A stretch of 64,000 bases of DNA from JBOGXA01 sp050694175 (GCA_050694175.1 JBOGXA010000001.1:62001-126000), one strand, 5' to 3'; positions 16,825 to 26,177 are shown, counted from the first letter of the stretch. Notes: generated by a model not told the origin, from the sequence alone. Numbers and translations are program-made.

Positions 16825-17653
16825 GGCTGCTTATCCTAGTGGCGACTTGATAGATGATTCGTTGGGTCCCGACATCCTAGGGGCGGCATTGCAGGGCCGC
16901 TTCGGACGCCCGGTCAGAGTCCTGCAGACGACGGGCTCCACGAACACCGACGCGCTCGAGTGGGCCGAGAACGGGGCTCCCGAGGGAGCGCTCGTGATCG
17001 CCGAGCATCAAGCGGCGGGCCGAGGACGCTGGGCCCGGTCGTGGTTCTCAGAGCCCGGTGCCGGATTGATGTTCTCCCTGATCTTGCGGCCGAGGCCCGG
17101 CGCCGCTAACGGTGGGCTTCTCACCACGGCACTCGGGGTTGCCTGCGCAGAAGCCTTGGAGGAAACGACCGGACTGAGCCCCTCGATGAAATGGCCCAAC
17201 GACATCACGCTCGGGGGACGCAAGCTGGCAGGCATTCTCGTCGAGACGCGTGTCGAAGGAGGTCGCATCCGGTTTGCGGTTGCGGGCATCGGGATCAACT
17301 ACCACCATTTCGAACCACCCGAAGAGATCGCCGCTCGCACAACGAGCGTTGCCGACGCTATGAGGCGCGCGCGCCTTGGCACCGTCCCTCCGCGCAGAAA
17401 TGTTCTGGCCGCGCTTCTCCGGCGCTTCGAGGATCTGTACGGGGAGTTGACGGAGGACGGGGGTGACATCGTCGACCGGGCCTCCGCGCGCTCGGAAATC
17501 CTCGGCAAGGATGTGCGAGTGTCCTTTGCCGACGGCTCTTCGATCGAAGGAAGCGCGCTGCGGCTCACTCCATCGGGGGGCCTCGAGATCCTGTCTTCGG
17601 GGCACCGAACGGTTCTCGACTCCGGAGAGGTGGACCAGATTCGTCCCCGGTAG
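16823..17653 (+). CDS. birA: Biotin--[acetyl-CoA-carboxylase] ligase
   Basis: Attaches biotin to the BCCP lysine of carboxylases, such as the two encoded in this window. The signature GSTNTDA and the biotin/ATP loop AEHQAAGRGRWARSWFS are visible, then KWPNDITLGGRKLAGIL with the conserved Lys. There is no N-terminal HTH domain, so it is a mono-functional ligase without repressor function. ATG 16823 overlaps the divergent carboxylase ATG within CATG; a TTG near 16847 is an alternative start. Divergence from a BCCP gene fits a shared biotin-enzyme role. Confidence 0.92.
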   Translation: MAAYPSGDLIDDSLGPDILGAALQGRFGRPVRVLQTTGSTNTDALEWAENGAPEGALVIAEHQAAGRGRWARSWFSEPGAGLMFSLILRPRPGAANGGLLTTALGVACAEALEETTGLSPSMKWPNDITLGGRKLAGILVETRVEGGRIRFAVAGIGINYHHFEPPEEIAARTTSVADAMRRARLGTVPPRRNVLAALLRRFEDLYGELTEDGGDIVDRASARSEILGKDVRVSFADGSSIEGSALRLTPSGGLEILSSGHRTVLDSGEVDQIRPR

Positions 17654-17711
17654 GCGGCTCATGATCGTCCGATGAGTGCGCGGGCTCTCGCCAACGCTCG
17701 CGTCTTAGGAT

Positions 17712-17727
17712 GACCGCATGAGCGGTC
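17712..17727. promoter_or_regulatory. Inverted repeat upstream of the leucine-type operon
   Basis: GACCGC-ATGA-GCGGTC is a perfect 6+6 repeat with a 4-base centre, about 58 nt before the carboxylase beta start. It may be an operator for the operon or a small hairpin. No regulator gene is adjacent. Confidence 0.3.
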
Positions 17728-17785
17728 GCCGCGGCATGCCAGGTAGGGGCGTCTCTTCAGAGGCCGCACCGGGGAGGGAGCAAAC

Positions 17786-19330
17786 ATGAGCGAAGACGGG
17801 CGCCGCACCCGGGACCTCGCCGAATCCACGGCCCGCGCCCGTGCCGGGGGGGCCGAGAAGTACCACGCAAAACTTGCCGAGCAGGGAAAACTCTTCGTCC
17901 GCGACCGACTCGCCCTCCTGCTCGACGACGCCGACTCGTTCGTCGAGGACGGCCTGCTCGTCAACGCGTTGGCCGGCGACCTCCCCGCCGATGGAGTGGT
18001 GACGGGTGTCGGATCGGTCCACGGCCGGCCGATAGCGGTTATGGCCAACGACCCGACGGTCAAAGCCGGATCGTGGGGTGCGCGAACCGTCGAGAAGATC
18101 GTTCGGATCATCGAGCTCGCCCGAAAGCACGAGCACCCCCTTGTTTACCTGGTCGACTCGGCCGGAGCGCGCATCACGGACCAGGTGCAACTGTTCCCCG
18201 GCCGCCGCGGCGCGGGACGCATCTTCTACAACCAGGTGCAGGCGTCGGGAAGGATCCCGCAGTTGTGCTGCCTGTTCGGACCGTCCGCGGCCGGAGGAGC
18301 TTACATACCTGCGTTCTGTGACGTCGTGTTCATGGTCGACGGAAATGCCTCCATGTATCTGGGTTCGCCGCGCATGGCAGAAGAAGTGATCGGTGAGAAG
18401 GTGACATTGGAGGAGATGGGCGGCGCCCGGATGCACTGTGAGGTCTCGGGCTGCGGGGACCTGCGCGTTGCAGACGACAAGGCGGCCATAGAGGCAGCGC
18501 GCGGCTACCTCACATATTTCCCACAGAACTGGCGTGACGATCCTCCCCAGGTTGAAGGCCGCCCTCCCGCGCTCGCCGGTTCGCTACAGGGGCTTGTTCC
18601 CGAGGTCGAGAGCGTCGGATTCGACATGTACGCATTCGTCGCCGGCGTATTCGACGAGGAATCGTTGTTCGAGATCAAGCCCGACTTCGCCAAGGAGCTG
18701 ATCACGGGGTTCGCCCGGGTCGAGGGCCGAGTCGTGGGGATCGTCGCCAATCAGCCGAACGAGAAGGGTGGAGTGCTGTTCGTCGACTCTTCCGACAAGG
18801 CGGCTCGATTCATCTGGCTGTGCGATGCATTCAACATTCCGCTCGTGTTCCTTGCCGACGTCCCGGGGTTCATGATCGGGCGCGCGGTGGAACGGCAGGG
18901 GATGATCCGGCACGGAGCCAAGATGATCACAGCGGTATCGGAAGCGACGGTCCCAAAGATCTGCGTCGTCGTCCGGAAGGCATACGGAGCCGGTCTGTAT
19001 GCGATGGCCGGGCCCGGCTTCGAGCCGGATGCAACTCTAGCCCTACCCACCGCACGCATCGCGGTGATGGGACCTGAACCCGCTGTGAACGCGGTCTTCT
19101 TCAACAAGATCCAGGCGATCGCGGACTCCGCCGAGCGAGAGCGTTTCGTCGCCCAGAAGCGGGCGGAGTACGAGAAGGACATCGATCTCCTTCATCTTGC
19201 TTCCGAGAACGTCGTGGATGCGGTGGTGCAACCCGACGACTTGAGGTCGGAGCTCGTGCGCCGCATAGAGCTTGCTCAGGGGAAGGATCGCCACTTCTCG
19301 ACGCGTCGTCATGGCGTGCCGCCTGTATGA
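17786..19330 (+). CDS. liuB: Acyl-CoA carboxylase beta subunit (methylcrotonyl-CoA type by context)
   Basis: A 514-aa carboxyltransferase subunit with two crotonase-fold halves. Segments such as LVDSAGARITDQ, GRIFYNQVQASGRIPQ, GPSAAGGAYIPAFCD, and in the second half NQPNEKGGVLFVDSSDKAARFIW and GAGLYAMAG, match carboxylase beta chains. In an operon with an enoyl-CoA hydratase, an HMG-CoA lyase and its own biotin carboxylase, the likely substrate is 3-methylcrotonyl-CoA from leucine. Propionyl- or geranyl-CoA remain possible. GGGAGGGAG precedes the ATG; the stop overlaps the next ATG (ATGA). Confidence 0.85.
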   Translation: MSEDGRRTRDLAESTARARAGGAEKYHAKLAEQGKLFVRDRLALLLDDADSFVEDGLLVNALAGDLPADGVVTGVGSVHGRPIAVMANDPTVKAGSWGARTVEKIVRIIELARKHEHPLVYLVDSAGARITDQVQLFPGRRGAGRIFYNQVQASGRIPQLCCLFGPSAAGGAYIPAFCDVVFMVDGNASMYLGSPRMAEEVIGEKVTLEEMGGARMHCEVSGCGDLRVADDKAAIEAARGYLTYFPQNWRDDPPQVEGRPPALAGSLQGLVPEVESVGFDMYAFVAGVFDEESLFEIKPDFAKELITGFARVEGRVVGIVANQPNEKGGVLFVDSSDKAARFIWLCDAFNIPLVFLADVPGFMIGRAVERQGMIRHGAKMITAVSEATVPKICVVVRKAYGAGLYAMAGPGFEPDATLALPTARIAVMGPEPAVNAVFFNKIQAIADSAERERFVAQKRAEYEKDIDLLHLASENVVDAVVQPDDLRSELVRRIELAQGKDRHFSTRRHGVPPV

Positions 19331-20109
19331 ATGGCAACTTCTCGTCTCTCGAGACCGCAGACCACGTCGGGATCGTTACGCTCAATCGCCCCGACGCGCT
19401 GAACGCGATCTCCGGCGCGGTCGCCGACGAGCTCGCCGCGCAGTTCACGGAAGTCGGGTCGCGGCCCGATATCTGGGTCATGGTCCTGCGAGCAGCCGGT
19501 GAGAAGGCGTTCTGCGTCGGCGCGGATCTCAAGGAACGGGCCCACTTCACCCTCGAGGACTTCCACGCGAATCGCCGCCAGGTGAGGAGCATGTTCGAGT
19601 CGTTGCGCCGCATCCCACAACCAACGATCGCCGCCGTCTTTGGCTTTGCGCTCGGAGGCGGGTTCGAGCTGGCGATCTCGTGCGACCTCATCGTCGCGGC
19701 GGCCGCAACGAAACTGGGGCTGCCCGAGGCCCGTGTGGGACTGCTTCCAGCCGGAGGAGGAACACAGCTTCTAGCGCGGAGAGTCGGTGAAGGCCGGGCG
19801 AAGGAGATGATCTTTACCGGCCGGCGCGTCGATGCTGGAGAGGCACTACAGATCGGACTTGTAGCAGGCGTCGTAGAGCGTTCAGAGCTGGACGAGGCGG
19901 CGAGCGAGCTCGCGCTCGACATATGCAAGTCGTCGCCCGTGGCCGTGCGAGAGGCCAAGCGAGCGATCGAGAGCGCACTCGGCTCGAGCCTCGAAGATGG
20001 GCTCGAGATCGAGCAGGCCGGATGGGAACGCGTGATCGCGAGCGACGACCGCGCCGAGGGGATTGCGGCCTTCAACGATAAGCGGGCACCCGACTGGAAC
20101 AACTCGTGA
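19327..20109 (+). CDS. liuC: Enoyl-CoA hydratase (methylglutaconyl-CoA hydratase by context)
   Basis: A 260-aa crotonase-family enzyme. FCVGADLKER and ALGGGFELAISCDLIVAA supply the oxyanion-hole backbone, and GLPEARVGLLPAGGGTQLL carries the catalytic Glu region. Placed between a carboxylase beta subunit and an HMG-CoA lyase, it most likely hydrates 3-methylglutaconyl-CoA to HMG-CoA. The start overlaps the previous stop (ATGA) and the stop overlaps the next GTG (GTGA). Confidence 0.86.
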   Translation: MNGNFSSLETADHVGIVTLNRPDALNAISGAVADELAAQFTEVGSRPDIWVMVLRAAGEKAFCVGADLKERAHFTLEDFHANRRQVRSMFESLRRIPQPTIAAVFGFALGGGFELAISCDLIVAAAATKLGLPEARVGLLPAGGGTQLLARRVGEGRAKEMIFTGRRVDAGEALQIGLVAGVVERSELDEAASELALDICKSSPVAVREAKRAIESALGSSLEDGLEIEQAGWERVIASDDRAEGIAAFNDKRAPDWNNS

Positions 20110-21065
20110 GCTACCCGAGGTCGGTCCGGATCAGAGAGGTGGGACCGAGAGACGGCATCCAGAGCGAGAGATCCGCGGTCTCGACGACCGACAAGATCGC
20201 TCTGATCGATGCGCTTTCGGCGACGGGGGTGTGTTGCATAGAGGCGGTGTCGTTCGTATCCCCCAAGGCGGTTCCACAAATGGCCGATGCGCGCGAGGTC
20301 TGGGAAGGGATGACGCAAAATCCAGAAGTCTTCTATTCCGCGCTGGTCCCGAATCGCCGGGGAGCAGAGACGGCGGTGGAGTGCGGAGTGGACGGCATGC
20401 AAGTCTTCATCGCCGCCACCGATTCCTACAATGTCCGTAATCTCGGACGAACGGTGACGGAGTCTCTCACCGACGTAGCCGAAGTTGTCGAGGTGGCGGG
20501 CGCCGCCGGAGTCCCGGTGGAGGGAACCATCTCAACCGCGTTCGGCTGCCCCTATGAAGGCGACGTCCCACCCGCTCGCGTCGTGGAGGTCTCCTCGTGG
20601 CTTGCCGAGCGCGGCATTGACACCATTTCGTATGGGGATACGACCGGCATGGGCACGCCTCGGCGCGTGCGAGAGGTTCTCCTTGCGCTCAGACAGGAGT
20701 TGCCCGGCCTCTCGGTGAACATGCACTTTCACGACACGCGCGGCACGGGACTAGCAAATGTGCTGACGGCGCTCGAATTCGGAGTGGATTACTTCGACGC
20801 GTCGATCGGAGGCATGGGGGGAAGTCCTTACGCCGAAGGCGCAACAGGGAACATTGCAACCGAGGACCTCGCACACATGCTGATCGACATGGACATCGAC
20901 ACCGGGGTGGATCTGGACGCGCTCCTCGAAGCGGGGCGCATCGCCCAGAGCCTGGTTGCGGGAGAGCTGCCGGGCAAGCTCCTCAAAGCTGGACCCCGCT
21001 GGAATGTCGCCGAGGAGAACCCCCACGCCGCCGGCACGGCTCCCGGCGGGGCCGTGGCGGGCTAG
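20106..21065 (+). CDS. liuE: Hydroxymethylglutaryl-CoA lyase
   Basis: A 319-aa DRE-TIM metallolyase that splits HMG-CoA into acetoacetate and acetyl-CoA, the last step of leucine breakdown. REVGPRDGIQSE is the HMGL start motif; NMHFHDTRGTGLAN has the metal-binding His pair and GIGGMGGSPYA-like DASIGGMGGSPYAEGATGN the active-site loop region. The active-site Cys that HMG-CoA lyases carry in a CPYA-like loop appears here as Ser in GSPYA, a difference worth noting. The GTG start overlaps the hydratase stop. Confidence 0.85.
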   Translation: MSYPRSVRIREVGPRDGIQSERSAVSTTDKIALIDALSATGVCCIEAVSFVSPKAVPQMADAREVWEGMTQNPEVFYSALVPNRRGAETAVECGVDGMQVFIAATDSYNVRNLGRTVTESLTDVAEVVEVAGAAGVPVEGTISTAFGCPYEGDVPPARVVEVSSWLAERGIDTISYGDTTGMGTPRRVREVLLALRQELPGLSVNMHFHDTRGTGLANVLTALEFGVDYFDASIGGMGGSPYAEGATGNIATEDLAHMLIDMDIDTGVDLDALLEAGRIAQSLVAGELPGKLLKAGPRWNVAEENPHAAGTAPGGAVAG

Positions 21066-21067
21066 CG

Positions 21068-22750
21068 ATGTTTGCTCGCATCCTGGTGGCCAACAGGGCC
21101 GAGATAGCCGTGCGAATCGCCCGCACCTGCAGGGAACTCGGCGTCGACACGGTGGCCGTCTACTCCGACGCCGATGCCGGCGCTCGTCACGTCGGCGTCG
21201 CCGCCGGCTCGGTGCGTCTTCCCGGTGTCGCCCCCGCAGATACCTATCTCAATGCCCCGAGGTTGGTGGAGGCGGCCGTATCGAGGGGGTGCGAGGCGGT
21301 TCACCCCGGCTACGGCTTCCTCGCCGAGAGCGCGGATTTTGCGCGCCTGGTCCTCGACGCCGGGCTCGGCTGGATCGGCCCGCCACCCGACGCGATCGTC
21401 GCCCTGGGGGACAAGATCTCGGCGCGCCGCCTCGCAGCCGAGGCGGGCGTTCCGGTCGTTCCAGGCCTGTTCGATCCGATCGCGAACGGCGACGAGGTGA
21501 GGGAGTTCGCTGCGGAGCACGGTTACCCCGTCGCGATCAAGGCGTCGGGGGGTGGAGGGGGCCGCGGGTTTCGCGTGGTGCACGATCGGGAGGACGTGGA
21601 CGGCGCGCTGGCATCGGTAGTGCGCGAAGCTGCCGCCTACTTCGGGTCTGTCGACGTCTACGTCGAGCGATACCTCGATTCGCCCAAGCATTTGGAGGTG
21701 CAAGTTCTCGCTCCCGATCCGGGTAACGCGTTGTGGCTCGGGGTACGCGACTGCTCGTTCCAACGCCGGCATCAAAAGCTCGTGGAGGAGACGCCTCCGC
21801 CGCGGTTTGCCGAGCGCATGCAGGACATGGGAGAGGCCGCTGTCGCGTTGTGCAAGACCGCCGGCTACGTCAACGCGGGAACAGTCGAGATGCTTGTCGA
21901 CGGCGAAGGCGACTTCCATTTCCTCGAAGTCAACTCTCGCCTCCAAGTCGAACACACGGTCACCGAAGAGGTGCTCGGCATCGACCTCGTGGCCTGCCAG
22001 CTGAAGATCGCCGCCGGCGATCCCCTCGGCTTTGGTCAAACCGATCTCGCTCCCCGGGGACATGCCATCGAATGCAGGATCAACGCGGAGAATCCCGCGC
22101 GCGGCTTCACTCCGGCTCCGGGGATGCTCACCCGCTACACCGAGCCCGACGGATTTGGTGTCAGGGTTGATTCCGGTTACGAAGCCGGGGACGAGATCCC
22201 CGGCGCCTATGACTCTCTGATCGCCAAGGTCGTCACGTGGGGGGCGGATCGCGATGAAGCACGCTCACGCATGCTGCTCGCGCTCGGTGAGTTCGTCATC
22301 GAAGGGGTGCCTACGACGATTCCCGCGCACGAGATCTTGCTCGAAAATGAGGATTTCATCGCCGGCTCCCACACGACCACCACCGTGGAGGCCGAAGGTG
22401 TGCTCGACCCGCTCGCGCAAGAGAGCGCGTCCGCCGAGTCTCTAACGGACGTTTTGATGGTGGGCGGACGTCCGGTACGGCTCTGGAATCCCTCGATGTC
22501 GGCCTTCGCCTCGGCGGCCGTGCATGGGGTGAACGAGGGGGGCGAGATAACGGCGCCGATGCAGGGCACGATTCTCTCGGTCGCGGTCGAGCCCGGACGA
22601 TACGTGGAGGCGGGACGGCCGTTGATGGTTCTCGAGGCGATGAAGATGGAGACGACCATCACGTCGCCGGCCGCGGGACGGGTTGTCGAGATACGCGTGG
22701 AGCCGGGCCAATCGGTGCGGGCCGGAGAGATCCTCGCGATCGTGGGCTAG
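21068..22750 (+). CDS. liuD: Biotin carboxylase/BCCP subunit of the leucine-type carboxylase
   Basis: A 560-aa alpha subunit. Biotin carboxylase is at residues 1-445 (FARILVANRAEIAVRIARTC, KASGGGGGRGFRVV, EVNSRLQVEH) and the biotinyl domain is at the C-terminus with EAMKMET. It starts 2 nt after the lyase stop and completes the four-gene operon that begins at 17786. It is a paralogue of the 15082 gene; the operon position assigns it to the 17786 beta subunit. Confidence 0.9.
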   Translation: MFARILVANRAEIAVRIARTCRELGVDTVAVYSDADAGARHVGVAAGSVRLPGVAPADTYLNAPRLVEAAVSRGCEAVHPGYGFLAESADFARLVLDAGLGWIGPPPDAIVALGDKISARRLAAEAGVPVVPGLFDPIANGDEVREFAAEHGYPVAIKASGGGGGRGFRVVHDREDVDGALASVVREAAAYFGSVDVYVERYLDSPKHLEVQVLAPDPGNALWLGVRDCSFQRRHQKLVEETPPPRFAERMQDMGEAAVALCKTAGYVNAGTVEMLVDGEGDFHFLEVNSRLQVEHTVTEEVLGIDLVACQLKIAAGDPLGFGQTDLAPRGHAIECRINAENPARGFTPAPGMLTRYTEPDGFGVRVDSGYEAGDEIPGAYDSLIAKVVTWGADRDEARSRMLLALGEFVIEGVPTTIPAHEILLENEDFIAGSHTTTTVEAEGVLDPLAQESASAESLTDVLMVGGRPVRLWNPSMSAFASAAVHGVNEGGEITAPMQGTILSVAVEPGRYVEAGRPLMVLEAMKMETTITSPAAGRVVEIRVEPGQSVRAGEILAIVG

Positions 22751-22769
22751 ACGTGGGCTGCCAACATAC

Positions 22770-24641
22770 GTGAGCGCCGGGATCGCAGCCACCATCCTCG
22801 CTCAGGTCGCCGCCTTTGCCGTGGTCGGGTGGGTGGTTGGTGACCTCCTGCTGGCGTGGGTTGCGGGACCCAACGCCGAACGCGATGCCGGTACCGGCAC
22901 CCCCGAGCGTGCCCTGGCCTCGGTTGCCGGGTTCTGTCTGTTTGCGTGCGCTCTGATGATCGGAAACATCGTCACCGGAGGCGGTGTCTTCGGGTCTCCG
23001 TGGCCGGTGCCCGTTGCCGCGGCCGTCCCCCTGGCGGCCGGCATCGCTCGCCGTTCCTACCCTCGAAATGTTCCGTGGCTGAGAGTGCTTGCCTTCGCAG
23101 TGGTTCTGTTCTGGCTGTTCGTTCTCCCGGTTGTGCGCGGCGGATCGGGTGTTCGTACCGGCGACCCACCCTGGCATCTCGGCTGGACCGAACAACTGCT
23201 CGGGGGTGACCCGGTGCCGACCGGTCCGGCCCCCGAGTACTCGCGCAACGCGTATCCGTGGGGGTGGCACGCGCTTCTCGCAACGCTGGTCCGGATCGTG
23301 CCCGGATCCGAGGCGGTGACCGCCCACGACGCCGTGCACGTAATCCTCGTCTACTCGATACCGCTCGCGGCCGCATGCCTGGCCCGACTTGTGCGGCGGC
23401 GGGCGGGGTGGTGGGCGGCTGCGGCGGTTGCACTCATCGGCGGCTGGGGGTGGATCGACGCCGGAGGCCCGGCTTTTTCGACGGTACCGTTGGAGGCCCG
23501 ATACGGCGCCGACCTCGTCGTCGCATCACCGAACTCGGTGTACGAGCTGTTCCCCCCCGCCTTTCCGCGCGAGCTGGGGTTGGTGCTCTTGGGCACGGCC
23601 GGAGTATTGATCGCGGTCTCCATCAGGCGCGCCTCGGCGCGCCTGGCAGTGGGCGCGGGCGTGGTGATCGGACTCGTGGGTCTCGTCAGCGTACCGATGC
23701 TCGTCGCCGGTCTCGTGTGGGCCGTATCGGGCGCGGCGGTCGCGGAGCGCGGGGTACGGATACGGATGCTGTTGTGGCAACTGGCGGGAGCGGCCGTGGC
23801 CATCGCTGCGTGGATTGGGCCGCTGGCGTTCAACTTCTTCCGCCACGGAGGGTTCGTGAACGTCACGCCCCGGTTGGGGGTTGAGTGGCCACTCCCGTCG
23901 GCGCTGTGGTCGTGGGGGATTCTGCTCCCGATCGCGGTTGTGGGCGCCGCAATTGCTCGTCGAGGTTCGAGCTACGCACGCGTTCCTCTTGCACTCGGCA
24001 CGGGTTCGCTCGTGCTCCTCGGGCTGTCGATCGCGCGCGGAGCGCTGGAGTGGAATCTCGGCGGCAACGCAACGTTGCTACATCAGGGCAGAGCGTGGCC
24101 CGTCGCGCACCTGCTGGGAGCCGCGTTTGCCGGTGTCGCTCTGGTCGCGGTCTACGACTGGATCGGCCGCCGTAACCGAGCCATCGCCGCCGCCGCTGGG
24201 GCGGCGGTGTTGTTTCTCGGAGTCGTGTCACCGTGGCTGGCGTCACGTCGGCTTACCGAGGTGTTGAAGGCGGATGAGGAAGGCTTCATCTACGCGCGCT
24301 ACGACCTGGAGCCCGGCTCGTTCATAAGGCAAGCGTCGAGTCGCCTCGATCCCGGCGACATCGTCTTCGTGGAGGATGCGAACTTCATCGGCCTCATGGT
24401 TTTTCAGTTCTCGGGAGCGCGCCTTGCCCGTTACGACAACGCGCAGCTCGAGGGCAACGATCTGCGAATACGCTTTGCGGATCTAGCCGAACTATGGGAT
24501 CAACGGATGGCCACCGGAGGCTTCGAGCCGGACTACATTCTTGTCGAGGAGCCGGACGCGCCACCTGATGCAGAGCCGCTGCTCGGGGGCGAGTTTGGCA
24601 ACCCGCGCGAGCGGTGGCTCCTCCTGGATGCATCTCCCTGA
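22770..24641 (+). CDS. Polytopic membrane protein, GT-C-like, unknown function
   Basis: A 623-aa protein with roughly 12 hydrophobic segments in the first 500 residues and a soluble C-terminal tail of about 110 residues. An early outside loop with GDPPWHLGWTEQLLGG and NAYPWGWHALL resembles membrane glycosyltransferases of GT-C type, but I see no decisive catalytic motif. The GTG at 22770 starts just before the first helix; the longer frame only overlaps liuD. The protein at 39370 has a similar layout. Confidence 0.7.
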   Translation: MSAGIAATILAQVAAFAVVGWVVGDLLLAWVAGPNAERDAGTGTPERALASVAGFCLFACALMIGNIVTGGGVFGSPWPVPVAAAVPLAAGIARRSYPRNVPWLRVLAFAVVLFWLFVLPVVRGGSGVRTGDPPWHLGWTEQLLGGDPVPTGPAPEYSRNAYPWGWHALLATLVRIVPGSEAVTAHDAVHVILVYSIPLAAACLARLVRRRAGWWAAAAVALIGGWGWIDAGGPAFSTVPLEARYGADLVVASPNSVYELFPPAFPRELGLVLLGTAGVLIAVSIRRASARLAVGAGVVIGLVGLVSVPMLVAGLVWAVSGAAVAERGVRIRMLLWQLAGAAVAIAAWIGPLAFNFFRHGGFVNVTPRLGVEWPLPSALWSWGILLPIAVVGAAIARRGSSYARVPLALGTGSLVLLGLSIARGALEWNLGGNATLLHQGRAWPVAHLLGAAFAGVALVAVYDWIGRRNRAIAAAAGAAVLFLGVVSPWLASRRLTEVLKADEEGFIYARYDLEPGSFIRQASSRLDPGDIVFVEDANFIGLMVFQFSGARLARYDNAQLEGNDLRIRFADLAELWDQRMATGGFEPDYILVEEPDAPPDAEPLLGGEFGNPRERWLLLDASP

Positions 24642-24656
24642 ATGCGGACGACGCTA

Positions 24657-24755
24657 CTACTTGGCCTTCTTCTGCTTCTTGGCCGCGCGTTTCTCTTTCA
24701 GGTTTTTCTTCGGCGGCTTCTTCTCGGCCTTGCCGCCCTTGTCCTTGCTCGCCAT
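24657..24755 (-). CDS. Tiny Lys-rich basic protein (32 aa)
   Basis: A 32-residue frame starts MASKDKGGKAEKKPPKKN and ends in a Lys/Ala-rich stretch; about 14 residues are Lys. ATG 24755 has an excellent ribosome site (GGGGAGG three bases before it). Small basic proteins of this kind occur in actinobacteria and are easily missed. A nucleic-acid-binding role is possible from charge alone; function is unknown. Confidence 0.7.
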   Translation of the reverse strand: MASKDKGGKAEKKPPKKNLKEKRAAKKQKKAK

Positions 24756-24852
24756 CAGCCTCCCCTCTCCGACTCCTCCCTTACGAGCGAATGCTTGCTA
24801 CTTTGGAGGCAATATATGCCCCCATTGTCACACTCGTTCGCGGCCGCCCGCG

Positions 24853-26043
24853 TCAGGAGACCAGAGCTCGGGCGATAACCATCCTCTGGATCTCGGACGT
24901 GCCCTCGAAGATCGTGTAGATCTTCGAGTCCCTGTACCACTTCTCGACGGGGAAGTCCTTGATGTAGCCGTAGCCGCCGAGGATCTGAACTGCGGTCTCC
25001 GTGACTTTCACGGCCGTCTCGCCGGCTTTCAACTTGGACATCGAGCCCTCGGCCTTTGTAAAAGGCAGTCCGCTCGCCGCCAACCAGGCAGCGCGGTACA
25101 CGAGCAGGCGCGCGGCCTCAACCTCCACGGCCATGTCGGCGAGGTGGTTCTGAATGGACTGGTGCTGTGAAATGGGAGCGCCGAACGACTTTCGATCCTT
25201 CGAGTAGTCGATTGCGAACTCGAGGGCGGCGCGGGCGATGCCGACGGCCTGCGCGGCAACCGAGGGCCTGGTGACTTCAAACGTCCGCAGTGCGGCCGAC
25301 GATCGGCCGGTGGACTCGCCGCTGCGAGCACGCTCGAGCTTCTCCTCCAGTCGTTCTGTTCCTCCCAGAACTCGATCGACCGGGATGCGGCAGTCCTCGA
25401 GTATCACTTCGGAGGTGTCCGATGCGCGGATTCCGAGCTTCTTCTCCTTCTTGCCGGGTCTGATCCCCGGATCGTCCCGGCTGATGATGAAGGAGGCCTG
25501 CCCTCTGTGGCCGAGCTCGGGGTCCACCGTCGCCACGACCACGTAGACGTCCGCGTAGTGACCGTTGGTGATGAAGACCTTGGTCCCGTTGAGGACCCAC
25601 TCGTCGCCCTCGCGCCGCGCCCGCGTCCGAAGGGATCGGACGTCCGAACCCGCCTGCGGCTCGGTGACGGCAAAAGCTCCCACCTTTGGGTCCTCCGGCG
25701 TGCCGAACATGCGAGGCGCCCACTCGAAGAGCTGCTCGGGCGTACCGACCGCTGCGAGGGCGGAAAGCGGTAGCCCGGTTCCGAAGATGCACAGCCCGAT
25801 TCCGGCACAGCCCCAGAACGTTTCCTCCATGAGGATCGGAAGTGTCAAACCCGTCGGATCCTGCTGCGCCTGGAGATAGATGTCGACCGAGTAGAGGCCG
25901 GCCTCTGCCGCCTTCTTCAGCACCGGCCACGGAAACTCCTCGGTCTCGTCGTAGTGCGCGGCCACGGGCCTGATCTCCTTCTCCGCGAACTCGTGCGCCC
26001 ACTTCCGCAGCTCGGTGTGCTCTTCGCTCAGAGTGAAATCCAC
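24853..26043 (-). CDS. Acyl-CoA dehydrogenase
   Basis: A 396-aa FAD enzyme that introduces the alpha-beta double bond in an acyl-CoA. Family signs are AFAVTEPQAGSDVRSLRTRA, FITNGHYADV, and near the end YGYIKDFPVEKWYRDSKI and YTIFEGTSEIQRMVIARAL. The Glu in FEGTS is in the catalytic-base position of short/medium-chain enzymes, which argues against isovaleryl-CoA dehydrogenase, where that position is small. GTG 26043 follows GGGAGGAGAC. It diverges from a second acyl-CoA dehydrogenase at 26216. Confidence 0.9.
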   Translation of the reverse strand: MDFTLSEEHTELRKWAHEFAEKEIRPVAAHYDETEEFPWPVLKKAAEAGLYSVDIYLQAQQDPTGLTLPILMEETFWGCAGIGLCIFGTGLPLSALAAVGTPEQLFEWAPRMFGTPEDPKVGAFAVTEPQAGSDVRSLRTRARREGDEWVLNGTKVFITNGHYADVYVVVATVDPELGHRGQASFIISRDDPGIRPGKKEKKLGIRASDTSEVILEDCRIPVDRVLGGTERLEEKLERARSGESTGRSSAALRTFEVTRPSVAAQAVGIARAALEFAIDYSKDRKSFGAPISQHQSIQNHLADMAVEVEAARLLVYRAAWLAASGLPFTKAEGSMSKLKAGETAVKVTETAVQILGGYGYIKDFPVEKWYRDSKIYTIFEGTSEIQRMVIARALVS

Positions 26044-26096
26044 GTCTCCTCCCGAACTCTGACTTTCCCCTGGGGATCGGCCTTCTGTCCCACTAT

Positions 26097-26114
26097 CTTG
26101 ACTCCACAGTCAAG
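26097..26114. promoter_or_regulatory. Operator-like palindrome between divergent acyl-CoA dehydrogenase genes
   Basis: CTTGACT-CCAC-AGTCAAG is a perfect 7+7 palindrome in the 172-nt divergent region. Each arm also contains TTGACT, a good -35 hexamer, on both strands. This suits binding of a dimeric regulator that controls both genes; the regulator is not visible. Confidence 0.45.
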
Positions 26115-26177
26115 TTTATCCCCCGAGCGACCGACACCTGCAAACGCGGTATTCCAATTTTCAGGAGGCCGGGCCCC

